From Galerina marginata (Eukaryota > Basidiomycota > Agaricomycetes > Agaricales > Galerinaceae), in the NCBI GenBank assembly GCA_023014335.1, contig JAECYW010000001.1, positions 124,001 through 188,000 of the forward strand: a stretch of 64,000 nt of DNA, read 5' to 3'. A program made the translations under genes and the position numbers. The notes under the pieces were generated by a model. The model ran no database searches and was not told the origin of the DNA. It was given only the letters and a program-made list of their open reading frames with translations. Of this stretch, positions 1 to 10,693 are shown one piece after another. Within the stretch, counting starts at the first letter, position 1. Each line of letters begins with the position of its first letter.

Positions 1-921
1 GGCAGAGGTTTTACAGCTCGGGCGGGCTTCTGGGGTGGAGGCTGGGGTTTGGGTTGAATCACTTGGACTAGTGGCACCTCGATCTCTTCTCCTTCCTCTT
101 CTTCCTCCTCTTCAAATTTGACTGGAGCAGAGGATGAGACGACTTCCTCGAAGTCATCCTCTCCTTCAGCATCCTCGTCCAAGCCCGACATCGTCTGATC
201 TAAATCGTAATCCTCCTGTTTGACTTTGCCTTTATTAGGAGATACCGAAGGGGCAGGGGCAGCTATATCACAGTTGTTGAACAACAGTAAGGGATGCACA
301 CCAAACGAAATCTTACGAGACGTTGGCCGTGGAGATACCGCCTTCTTTCCTTCCGACTTGAGAACCACGAAGGAATCAAGTTTCTCAAGGGTAAATGTCT
401 AGATATATTGTCTTAAGTTCAATTTCCAGCCTGTTAGTTAGTCCGCCACGAACCCCGGTTTCCTCGTCGAATATCAAGATACAGTCAACCTCCTTCGCAG
501 GTTGTTCAGAACCACTGAAGAGCTGCACTTCTCCGGGCTACAATCAAGTCAATGACTGTAGCTGAAATAAGGATAGATGCACGAACTTGGGTACTTGGGT
601 ATTGTGCCACAACCCGACTATTCTCTGCTCCCTTTTTGATTTCTATCGTGGCTGGTTTCGCGGTATCAATCGATGACGCCTTGAAATTGACTTGGCAGAA
701 CAGCAAAGATGTCAGTAATGCGTTGAGAACACTAGAATACACCAACACATACACTTGAAAGAATAGAAATCGCGGTCAGGTTTAGTCGATCGCTTGGTGG
801 TGGGTGCTGGCGAGCCCTTGAGCTTCCTGTTCTTGATGACCTTGCCCAATGACGAGCCAATAAGAACAGGGTGTCTACCCTTGGCGGGCAACCAGGAGCT
901 AGATGAACTCGAGTTGGCCAT
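1..921 (-). CDS. EAF-family RNA polymerase II elongation factor (3' part outside window)
   Basis: ELL-associated-factor domain (PF09816 type); EAF proteins bind ELL and stimulate Pol II elongation in the nucleus. Exons 921-753, 690-587, 537-454 and 398-1 join in frame; the first donor is GTATGT. The N-terminus runs KGRHPVLIGSSL, then YSFKFNFKASSIDTAKPAT, matching the family's pattern of a basic start followed by a YNFKPASID-like stretch. Later come DCILIFDEETG and, after the third intron, TFTLEKLDSF, which is the signature end of the EAF fold. The C-terminal part is acidic (runs of E/D near 60-190) and then proline-rich, as usual for the transactivation region. No stop codon occurs before position 1, so the protein continues beyond the window. 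The family call is firm; the basidiomycete protein is known mainly from domain similarity. Confidence 0.85.
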
Positions 922-1565
922 GATAGTCGGAGAACAAGAAAGAAGGAACAAAGCCGCCTATAGGCTAGCAGTGACAGTCGGTGGTGGTCCGAAGCGACCA
1001 CACCTGACACTTTTCCACAAGCGCCAATCTCCGTAGAGCTTGCGCTGACCTAAGCCGTCCACTCGGAGCCTCCTGGGAAACAATTAATTATAGCGACTTC
1101 CCCAGAACCTTCCTGGACCAATCCATACGGGCGCATCTAATTGTCCTGAAAATCTCAATGGCTATGCATTCCACAATAAGTGCGACAAAATAACAAGGAT
1201 TATGGGTCCATCCGGCCAACATCCGGCGATTAAACCGGGCCGCTGCTCCTGAGCGTTGATGAGCGGCAATTTCGATCGTGCAGGGATCCCAAGTACCCTG
1301 GGACCTGCTGTTCATTGCATTCGGCCTTCGATATATTTGAAGGATGTCTGGAATTTATCGTATAACAAAATCTGACTGTATTTAGGGTAGGCACCGTCAA
1401 TGTGGCTGAATATGATCAGCACCAACTTCCATTAAGTCCCATAAGAGTTCCATTAATACTGACATCTGTAAACTGATACCCATTGGACTCCCAGAGAAAC
1501 ATACTCGGGCACCCTCGATCTAAAATCAACCTAGATCATCGCAATGGTTGCCCATCACCATAACT
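922..1565. other. intergenic: EAF promoter and 3' flank of the acyltransferase
   Basis: Holds the upstream region of the minus-strand EAF gene and the downstream region of the acyltransferase. I see no convincing coding sequence; the short reading frames here have no recognisable composition or splice context. Confidence 0.5.
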
Positions 1566-3147
1566 CTAGTTCTTGCCAACCTCTGCTTCTAGTCGCCGAA
1601 TCTCCCGCAACAAGAGTTCTAACTTCATCTTGTTCAGCGTGACGTCCAACACCACACTCTTATCTCCCAGACGCCCAGAGATATACACCGCATTTGTAAA
1701 CATCACACCCGTCGGAGTTGCCTGATATCGATAGCTACATATCGTGCGTTTCGAGCCCACAGCGCTCCAATCGGACTCCAGAATGCGGCTTGCTGAGACG
1801 TTAGAAACCGTCATGGTCTCATCGGCGTTCGGGGGGTTCGGGAAGCAAGGATTTTGAAGCAATTTTCTTGCTGCTACGACGTGACCCAGGGATAATGATG
1901 CTCTTGAGGCCGCGAATAATTCCGTTAGAGCAGTTAATGACATTGCTTTAACTTCGGCAACTGGGAGGACTGGGTAGGCTAGAGGCACGAAAGCATTGTG
2001 CGGGAAGGTCAATACTTCAGGGGTTTCCGTTGCCAGAAGGGCACGGAAACTGGCGAGATTAGAGCAATGAACCATGGCATTTGAACTCGTTCCAGTCGAG
2101 TAAACTGTCTAGAATAAATGATGATAAATAAGCGTACAGACGAAACATTGAATACGAAAATAGACATACTTTGAATATCCAGGCAACAAGAATATCGCCT
2201 GTGGTGACATGTTCCACGTCCTTTTGTTCGCTGCGGAGACCAGACATAACCTCCTGCACAAGTAAATTCAATACAGTTTTAGGCATTAAGACTATCCGCC
2301 TTTCCGCGCCACTCCAAAAGCGTTCAATGAGATGCCGAGCGATCAACTTCAAAAAGCCAGGCAGATTGATAATAGTGTAGCCAACATAACCTTCGTCCGA
2401 GTCGTTCTTCCTCGAGTGGTTTTCTACGAGACTTTCGCATGCCAAGACTTCCTCAAGAAGATTAACATTCATGCCTTCTTCAAGTCGAGGAGGTATCATC
2501 CATTCTCGGCCGTTCATTTCCGCAACTAGGGCGTTCATAATCTGGGCGGCTCCTCCACCGTCAAAGATGCCGTGGGACCGAGCGAATCCGATGCAGGTGT
2601 AGTCCACACCTCCGTTTTGCGATGCAGGGAAGTAAGTAAGCTGCCAGCATGTTAGAGGGTGATTTGTAGACTCCCAAGCTGTATATTGCCTTGGGGTAGA
2701 CGCGTGCAGAAATATAGATGGGGGAGGGGACAATGAAACTGTCGGTAGCGGAATTGGCACATATTTCGATAATGGCAAGCTCGACGTTGAGGTTGTCAGC
2801 GAGTAGGTCGGATAATCGGGCGGCAGTGGCCCGAGGGGTATCTTGAGCCTCCACTTTACGTCCTGATAGAGGCAAGTTGCAAGTTTAAAGTCAGCACTTG
2901 AAGGACGGATGGTCCAGGTTAAGCAGGAAAAGATGCGTACATTTCGTTCCTTAACAGATTGCAATCTCCCTGAGAGCATACGCCACTTTTGAGTTACCCG
3001 ATCCAAGGCAGTCGCAAGAGCGGACGCATCGACCGTTCCTTCAACAAGCCAGCCGGTTACAAACGTCGTGCGTTCAAACAGTTTATCGAAAACCGTGAGT
3101 GGGACCAGCGCAAAGCCTGCGGCAGTGGGTCCCTCGTCCATGGTCAT
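1566..3147 (-). CDS. HXXXD-type (BAHD-like) acyltransferase
   Basis: Member of the transferase family (PF02458 type) that moves acyl groups from CoA to hydroxyl or amine acceptors; a soluble enzyme, usually of secondary metabolism. Exons 3147-2941, 2862-2170 and 2108-1566 give 480 residues, normal for the family (about 430-500). The first intron is 78 nt, a multiple of three, so the frame also reads through it. The catalytic HGIFDGGG motif (HxxxD, His about 166, Asp about 170) is intact. The second family motif, normally DFGWG, is represented by ESDWSAVG near residue 413, a fungal-style variant. The start is chosen at MTMDEGPTAAGF because it precedes a typical LVPLTVFDKL N-terminus. The substrate cannot be deduced. 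No neighbouring biosynthetic cluster genes are visible, so a cluster role is not supported. Confidence 0.85.
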
Positions 3148-4743
3148 GGTTTCGTCAAAAATGGGCTCAAGAATACAAGTAAAATGATGGGGAAAATACC
3201 CTGTTGTTCTTCATCTCAACAAAACATATAAGAGCCTCTGACTTGTTTCTTGAACGTAACGTTCCTGATGTCAAATTCCATTGCTTACCTGAATCTCGCG
3301 AGCTAATGCATTAGCTCCTGAGCCATTACTCGCCCACTAGCGGCCGCCGTGGAGAATTGCGGGCGCTTCTGCATTTCGCCTCAAATCTTCCCTGCATGAC
3401 ATGAAGTGAATAAAGTTGTGACGAAGACACCTGAAGGGAGCATATTTATGCCTGATTCCGGGATGAGGCATTCAAGACCAGTCGGATTGTAGCTTAGTGG
3501 TTTCGTTGCGTCCCGATTGAAAGATGTGAGCACGGTCAGAAATGGCTCATGAGTCATGACCCTCGGAATGGGTATACGCCGCAGTCCAATCGCAGTCCAG
3601 CTCCGTGCCTCCAGGCCTTCGCAGATTTCGATCAAGGACACACTCACGTAACAGAGATGAAATTCATTAATTTTAATTGAGTTCTGGGAAGATGCGTGCC
3701 GGAGGAGAACAACTTGAAGGAAACGTAATCCTGATTTTAAAAACATCAGGTGCCATACTCTGTTGACAGATGGAGACGATCCAAAGACGACCACGAAGAG
3801 AGCAAGGGTTGAAGAATGACTAACGAATGCGAGAGTACGCGTGGGTCAATAATGGCTTGCAGATCTGAAAAGGAACCAATTGGAAGAGGTTGCAGTGCCC
3901 GAGATCATCGATCATCTTTCGTGTTTTACTATCCGTCTTGTTGCCAAGTTATAAGTGCAGACTGCAGAAGTTGATCGGAGGGAGGAATCAGTTGGAAAAG
4001 AGGGATGTAAGTTCTACCGGCCTCAAATCAATGTCGGAAAACCTTTAGCAGGAGGATGGATGGGTAAATAGGTTGAGTAATAAGCGGCGACCGTTTTGCA
4101 CTACCGTCTGCCGGCCCGGCAGATGTGAGATTGACGTCATAGATAAATTAGACGCGCGCTAACGTTTTTAGATGGAGGGCGTCGCGCTGGTGTGCTACGC
4201 ACACACGACCATCACCAAGCTTCTACAACATAAGAAAGGTGACTGTAGGCTCAGAAAGCTTGGCTGGGGAATTGCGTCTAATATGCAAACTGGAGACAAT
4301 GCGAGTTGAATAGCGCTCACAGTGAGTAACACATTACATCCGTTCGAAGCTCTGAAAGTCACCAAGTGTGTTCCTTGTTCCTTCTTCTAACCTCCAAGCC
4401 CCTAGGCACGACTGCGGATGTGCTGTAACTTGATCCCAAGAGCTGGACTTCCTCCAACAGATGCGCCACAAATCGCACCATCATCCTGGTCATTCGCATG
4501 TAAGTCACACGTTCTAAGAGGAGACAACTATAAAGTCACTTTTCATTAATTATTCGAAGTAGTAAAAAGTCGTAGAGCCAGGGCTTAAAACCATCTATTT
4601 TCCCAACTTTATGCCTTAATTTGTAGTTTCTTTTACAACAATCCAAGGCTGATGTTTAACACTTTAGTGGTCCAGCATTCAAAGTTGAGGTTGTGAGGCT
4701 TGTGTCACTTGACCTTGATTAACATTTACCTAGGTTGGTCGCA

Positions 4744-4827
4744 ACTTGGTTTATCTTGGTCATGACTTGGTTTGCCTTGGTCAGGGCTTGGTTTGTCTTG
4801 GTCAGGACTTGGTTTACCTTGGTCATG
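4744..4827. repeat. 21-bp minisatellite, four units
   Basis: Four consecutive 21-bp units of the form ACTTGGTTTRYCTTGGTCAKG, each differing from the next at a few positions. Each unit itself contains two CTTGGT half-units, so the array probably grew from a roughly 10-bp motif. Degenerate flanking half-units extend from about 4725 to 4850. Confidence 0.85.
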
Positions 4828-5345
4828 CCCAGGACCTGACTCACTTGTAGGCAGGACTTAACTTGAAGCCTGAACTACGCTCCAGAAGTTTAGCGTTCCG
4901 ATGTTAGCCTGGGCCGTTTCCCATTTGCCGTCACCCGATGAGACGCATAGACTTGCTGGAAGTCCACCTCCTCAGCCCCTTGCGTGCACTCGCCAAGGAG
5001 AGGCCACACAGCCTCCGATCCGCGGAACTGGTTAGGACGGTTCTTATTTTTAGACGCCAAAGACAGCCTGTGCATGGGCGCTTATTTTTTCCTGGCCAGT
5101 ACTTACTGCTGCCCAAGTCCTTCTATCTTGATTTGTCACTGCCTTGTAGACACTGACACCCGCCTATTCTCCATGCTTTATGACTCTACCATTCACGCTG
5201 CCGCCGCTGTTTTATTTCGCAATGAAATTCTATTCAATTTTTCTAAATTAGTAGACAACATTTTCTCTAGAAAAAGCTGCCTGCAATCTGTGCATTTCCC
5301 TAAAGGTTGGGGATGAGCATAGCCAGACAGACCCGGACTGGACTC

Positions 5346-5370
5346 TGAAATGAAATGAAATGAAATAAAT
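5346..5370. repeat. (TGAAA)n microsatellite
   Basis: About five copies of TGAAA, the last imperfect, in AT-rich noncoding sequence. Confidence 0.8.
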
Positions 5371-6524
5371 TTTCGCTGATTATGTTACTCTGTATCCCGT
5401 CCCGTTGGATTTTTGGCAACAAGGTCACATGTTGCAGAAATTCCATCGCACTTCGTCAGGTGACCATTCAGCATGTCTCCCGTTATCGAAGTACTATGGC
5501 TTGCTATGGATATGGCAACAGCCTTTGAATAAGAAATTAAGTCTAATGTTCTGTAAACTATGAACTGGAAATGATAACAAAAATTTCAAGTTGGCCAATT
5601 TCACCAAGCCCAACAAAAGCCCAACCAAGCCCTTACAAAGCGCACACCAGGAAGAGACCAACGATACCAGAATATGACCAAATTATACCAGACCTAACCT
5701 GAAGTAGATTTTTGAGGTAGAACCTACAATAGAGTTGACCTGAGAAGTTGGAAAGTGCTCCGTTTCTAAATGTTGACACAGAGTTCAAAGTGTTCGAATA
5801 TTTGATGAAAAATGACGTCATAGACAACTCTATACAGACCCTTGACTGAAAATCCACAGCTAGTTTTAGAGCAGTGGAAGGATCTTGCGTTTTATATGCA
5901 AACGAGTCTCGTGAAACTGATTGGCAACCAATAACTAATTTCATCACACCCTCACCTAATCCATACTCTACAGAAACCGCTATTCGCGCTATTTCTAGCG
6001 CCGTAGACTTCCATAGGAGGCTCACATTGTCGATTACATAGTATTGGAGACATAGATAGAAACGCGTACCAGGTAGTGAAATAGATGTTTTCGTATGTCA
6101 TTTGCAATAATTCGCTCATATAGGGTGAGTCCGGCCACCGGTCAACTTTCCCAACAACGAAAAAAGGAATCAATGTTTGGGCAGTGGATGAGAATTTACA
6201 CCGCCGACAAGTGCATGGTATGAATGCGTGTGACACAGGGTTCTCAAACATTTAAACCTGTGAAGGAGATTTTTCGCAAAGTGTCCCAGTTACATGTGAG
6301 GAGAAGGATAAGAAGCAGCCCAGGATTCCAACGGCCTTCCGGTGTGTCGAAGGATAGGAAAGGGTCGATAAAAAGACATTCTTTGGGTGGCCAAATGCAC
6401 CGCTTGCCTTGCATGTTTGTCGGAGATTTACTCATTCCAAAGGGATTCCACCTAACCATAACGAATAATTCGTATAGTTCAGAAGGAGGGATATCCAGAG
6501 GGCACCAAAGCGTGTGCAGAATAG

Positions 6525-6549
6525 TGATTGAGATTGAGATTGAGATTGG
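6525..6549. repeat. (GAGATT)n microsatellite
   Basis: About four imperfect hexamer copies (TGAGAT phase) ending in GGG. Confidence 0.75.
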
Positions 6550-7194
6550 GTAGTAACCCTAGGGACAAACGATTATCTTGACCACCTGATCATGAGAGCC
6601 CCCAGATTCGAATGATACATGGAAAGCCAAGGTTTTTGAGATGCTAGCAGCGAGTGGTTATCAAATTAATATCGACAGGATTCGATTGAATGGAAAGGAC
6701 CATCCTTCGAAACATATTTATAAAATTTCTGCAACCCAAATCGTCACAGAGCGGAGAGGTTCTGAATCCAGATATTAGATCCAAGGTAATGAAAACCCAA
6801 ATGAATTAGATTCAAGATGCTTTGGCCGCCGAAGATTAATAGGTCCCTCGATCATCACGATCGCTCTCAGCTCTGGGCACTGCAATGGGTGCAATAGTGA
6901 CGATTCAGTGGCGATTCAATGGAAAGTGGTATTACCCTATTCAGAAATGAATATCAGAAATCATCAATATGTGGGGAGGAGACGTGGAAGGCGCACTTCT
7001 GCCTCTCCATTGTGGAGAGTATGAATAGCCAAAGCCTTCGAAAATGAAAGGGTCATTTTAGTAAATAAAAACAACTCGGCAAGTCACCCGAGTATCCGCG
7101 CAAACGCCCCAAAGTTCATGAAGGTCAAGACGGCCTTATCTGTACAAATGTTCCATTCCACCGAGCGACAAAACAACAATAGATATGGTATTAA

Positions 7195-7210
7195 ACACAC
7201 ACACACACAC
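7195..7210. repeat. (AC)n dinucleotide repeat
   Basis: Eight AC units followed by GCACGC, about 150 bp downstream of the glucosidase II beta stop codon. Confidence 0.85.
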
Positions 7211-7362
7211 GCACGCAAGGCCGTCCACGATCCGTCGACTGTTATTCTTCTGCCATGCTTCCGGGATCCCGGAAGGAAATTTCCAGAAACAAGAATCGCC
7301 AAGTTAAGTAGGGATCTAGTTTCGTCTTCAAGTGCCAGCATACATCGTCTCCTCCATTTCCA

Positions 7363-9572
7363 TCATAGCTCCTCCCTCTCACCCTTCTTTTTGTCCCCCT
7401 CAACAGGCAAACACAGAGCAGGAGTCGTCCCTGTAATCTCGTACTCGCACTTCTCGAGCTCCTGCACCGTCAGAATCACATTCTCCGCCCCACACGTCAG
7501 GAGCAGCTGAAGAAAAAGAAAAACACGTCAATCGATCAGACAGCCGCCGCAGGAAGGTCGAACGAAAAAGCGTACCTGCACGTTGCGCTCGGGTCCGTTC
7601 CAGCATCTCGTACCGTGCTTGTAAATCTGCTTCTGGTAGAACGCGGGCTCGCCGGGCTTCACATCAGTAGAAGGATTCCAGGATTCGAATTTTCTAGGGT
7701 TCGATTGTGAGTATTGGGGCCGCAGGGGTGTAAGAGAATCTGAGCTTCTCCCACTTACCCAAGACTGAAGGTCTGTCCGCCGTGATTCGGCTTCTGCTTG
7801 ATTTCTTGGAACATACAGACGTCGTATGTATAGCTATTGCCGGATGGGTTAGGAAGGACGAGATATAAGGAAAGAAAAACGGATAACTTACTCGCCAGTG
7901 TCCTTTTCCAGACATTCGCCGTCAAGTTTCTTCCATTCGCCCTTGGCTCCGAATCCGTGGACGTTGAATACCTCCTTTACGTCGTTCTCCTTCTTCTCTT
8001 TGTCGGACTTCAGGCGTCCTAGCTCGTTCTCAGCGTCGTGGAATGCTTGTCGAGCACGGGATGAGTCGGCTGAGGGATTTTGAGTCGAGTCGATACGTGT
8101 TGACAATTGCCAAGCTTACCTGCTGAGCCATCTGTGCTGCGAATGATCCCGACTTTCTGGAGCAAGGACACGAGAGTGTCTTTGAAATCCTCATAGGCCG
8201 GGAGAACCGAGTCCGGAAGGTACGATGCAATTTCAAACACTTCATGGAAAACAATGTTAGCTCGTTTACTTCTAAGCGAGCAAGAATCACTCACAAATAG
8301 AACCTTCCTGGGGAGCTTGAATGAATTCATCGTGTTCCAACAACAGAGACACGTAGTCAGTGTTGAACAAGATGTCCACTTGCCAGTCCAGTTCCTCGGC
8401 CGTCCACATGCCCTCTTCTAATGGCTCTTCAGTTTCTGTGGTCTCCTCTGGTTTACCAGCCTCAGCAGCCTCCGGAGACTCATCCGTTTCCTTTCCGACG
8501 TCATTAATGTGGGGCAGTTTAGCGAGTTCCTCCCACCCGCGGACGGCCTCTAACACGGCCATGTCTTGGTAATTAGGGTTGTAGCCTGTTCGCAGGGTGT
8601 CGAGGATTTCTCCGAGGGCCTTCTCGCGCTCAACATGTTTTTTGTACTCCCGTTGAAGAGATTTGAGTCCGTTACGGTGTTTAATGAGGGATTCGTACAG
8701 TGCTAATTATGCTATATCAATATGAAAACGTATTCGTGGAGACATTGTACGCACGGGACTTCTTCTTTTGCTCTAGAGCAACCTGTGAGAGAGATTCAGT
8801 CCGGTCGGCGATGTCTGAGGAATTTGGTAAGTAAGCGTGCGGTTTGGAATATGAAAAGTGTTTGCACACCCTGGAGTCGTTCAACCTCTTTCTCCTTGAC
8901 TTTAATTTCTTCCGTTAGTTTTTCTACATCTGCTTGAAGCCGTTTCTTCTCTTGGTGGGCGAATGCAATGTAACTTGACCGGACTTTCGCACCCTGGTAA
9001 TGGAATTAGAAAGAACAATGAAACCATGTTAAGCAGGAGGCTTACCGCTCTCTGTATCTTCAACTCTGCCTTTCGTTTCTTTTGGTACTCCTGACCAATT
9101 TCCTTGCATAGATTTGGACAAACACCTGCAGCCTCATCCGAGCCATCACAGCAGTCGATTTCTATTGAACTTGATTAGAGGCAAAAAATGTAGAAAAGAA
9201 ATTCGATGCGCACCACAAAGCCCGTCTTTCACCCTTGAGCTCGGAATAAATGCTCCAATGTGTCCGGCGTTCTGGCAATAAAATTGGGTATCTGGGCAAG
9301 CTCCTGTGCCTAATGGAATTGTTTGAGACGTTGGTCGCCACTTGAATGAGCGCAATCTACCGACCTGGCTCATCGCTACCATCAGGACAGTCACAAGAAT
9401 CGTCGTTCACGAAGTCCCATGGTATCTCTTTAGAACCGTCGAGACATTTCCAAGTACCAGACTTTAGAGGGGCGTATTTAGAGATTAAATCCGGAGGAAT
9501 GCCCAATGTCTTCGCTGCGCTCGCGGTGGCAGAGAGTGGTAGAGAGCAGAGAAGCAGCACCCAAGGAATCAT
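7363..9572 (-). CDS. glucosidase II beta subunit (ER, PRKCSH/GTB1 type)
   Basis: Non-catalytic partner of ER alpha-glucosidase II, which trims the two inner glucoses of N-glycans. Eleven exons (9572-9365, 9309-9214, 9161-9046, 8993-8870, 8814-8755, 8702-8295, 8239-8120, 8069-7892, 7833-7759, 7693-7576, 7506-7363) give 548 residues. An N-terminal signal peptide (IPWVLLLCSLPLSATASA) is followed by two LDLa-like repeats, CDCPDGSDEPG near residue 65 and DCCDGSDEAAG near 105. Next come a charged coiled coil and an acidic stretch. The C-terminal MRH lectin domain starts at YTYDVCMFQEIKQ (about 438), continues through HGTRCWNGPERNV, and ends with a Cys-containing EKCEYEITGTTPALC. The last four residues are REEL, a possible weak KDEL-like retrieval signal; this is inference. 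The gene is transcribed divergently from eS25. Confidence 0.95.
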
Positions 9573-9735
9573 CGCCTGTGTTCTGGCTGGACACCAAAGC
9601 CAATTTCGATCGACGTGTCCAAAGACGCGTCAGGGAAACACTTGAATTACATAATCTGGCCAAACAAGGCACGCGGTTGCTCTTTTCGAGGGCATCGTTC
9701 ACAACTGAGTCTCATCATCGACGGTCACAGCAACT
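9573..9735. promoter_or_regulatory. 163-bp bidirectional promoter
   Basis: The only sequence between the start codons of glucosidase II beta (minus) and ribosomal protein eS25 (plus). Both promoters and both 5' UTRs must fit here. No clear TATA box is seen, as expected for a ribosomal-protein promoter. Confidence 0.7.
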
Positions 9736-10275
9736 ATGGTCAGTCCTGTTCCTCCCTTTTTTCGACGGCGGAAGGCTTTCGGGGTGTCTACCGAGGGTGC
9801 CCTGCAGAGACGAGGAAGTTACGCTTAGGAATGAGCTGGATGCCTCTCTTTGACTCTGGATGGACTTTCTGGGAATTGTGGTGACTGACTACTGTCTTTC
9901 GTCTCCAGGCCAAAGCAAAAGCAGCCCCCGCTGCGTCAAGCGGCGGTAAATCCGCAAAGAAAAAGAAGTGGTCGAAGGGAAAGGTCAAGGATAAGGCCCT
10001 ACACGCTGTGTCGCTCGACAAGGCTACCTACGACCGTATCCTCAAGGAGGTCCCCACCTTCAAATTCATCAGCCAGAGCATCCTCATTGAGCGTCTGAAG
10101 ATCAACGGTAGCTTGGCTCGCGTCGCTATCCGTCACCTCGAGAAGGAGAAGCAGATCAAGCGGATCGTCCACCACTCCGCCCAACTTATCTACAGTGAGT
10201 ACAGCTTTCATTCTGTAGAACTCTAGTTCTTTCTGACATACTTCTTCTTCAGCGCGGGTAACTTCGTCAGATTAA
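9736..10275 (+). CDS. rps25: 40S ribosomal protein eS25
   Basis: Small-subunit ribosomal protein near the decoding head; in other eukaryotes it is also needed by some IRES mRNAs. The first coding exon is only the start codon ATG (9736-9738), followed at once by a GT donor. Exon 2 is 9909-10194 and exon 3 is 10253-10275, giving 103 residues, normal length. The lysine-rich N-terminus ([16 protein letters not shown]), the core [14 protein letters not shown] and the basic [15 protein letters not shown] are all typical of eS25. The protein ends TRVTSSD. An ATG-only first exon is common in ribosomal-protein genes and lets regulatory sequence sit in the first intron. Confidence 0.95.
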
Positions 10276-10693
10276 ATGGCGCCTATTTCTTTCAATCTCC
10301 TTATGCTCTCTAGGCTATATGTAATCCACCACGCGAGAAAATAAATCATGCAAATGGCAAAACACAACAAATTCTTATGTGAACCTTGAGTAATTTTTTT
10401 CGATCTTGAAAACTGTAAATTGCAGTGCGTAGCCTTCCGCCTGCTGACTCGTCATATCTATGTCTGAGTCGGGTCCTCTACTTGTCAACATGTTCGTCGT
10501 TTTAGGTGAGAATGCGAAAGTTTCGTCGACGTTCAAGATTACCTCGGGAATTTGTGCTATCCGGGGACATATTGGGCCGGTCCGTTTCCCGCACACCTTC
10601 CTTCAGATTCTCCTGAGTTTGAAGCATATAAAGACCTTGCACACGGGAGTAGAACTGACCTTCCTTCTGACAGCCCCGGCCATCCTAACGACC
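10276..10693. other. intergenic between eS25 and the FGGY kinase
   Basis: Contains the eS25 3' UTR (AATAAA at about 10341) and the kinase promoter. The kinase frame extends open upstream of 10694, but the extension lacks family similarity and is treated as 5' UTR. Confidence 0.5.

Larger units (their letters stand above)
3148..7362. other. gene-poor 4.2-kb stretch with decayed reading frames and simple repeats
   Basis: No intact gene was recognised. Minus-strand frames at 3381-3794 (137 codons), 5633-6025 (130 codons) and 5952-6251 (99 codons, containing CTCRRC) have protein-like composition but match no family I know and cannot be joined into a full model. The block also carries a 21-bp tandem repeat (4744-4827) and short microsatellites. 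It may hold an old transposon or dead genes; nothing in it shows terminal repeats or a transposase motif clearly. Confidence 0.4.
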
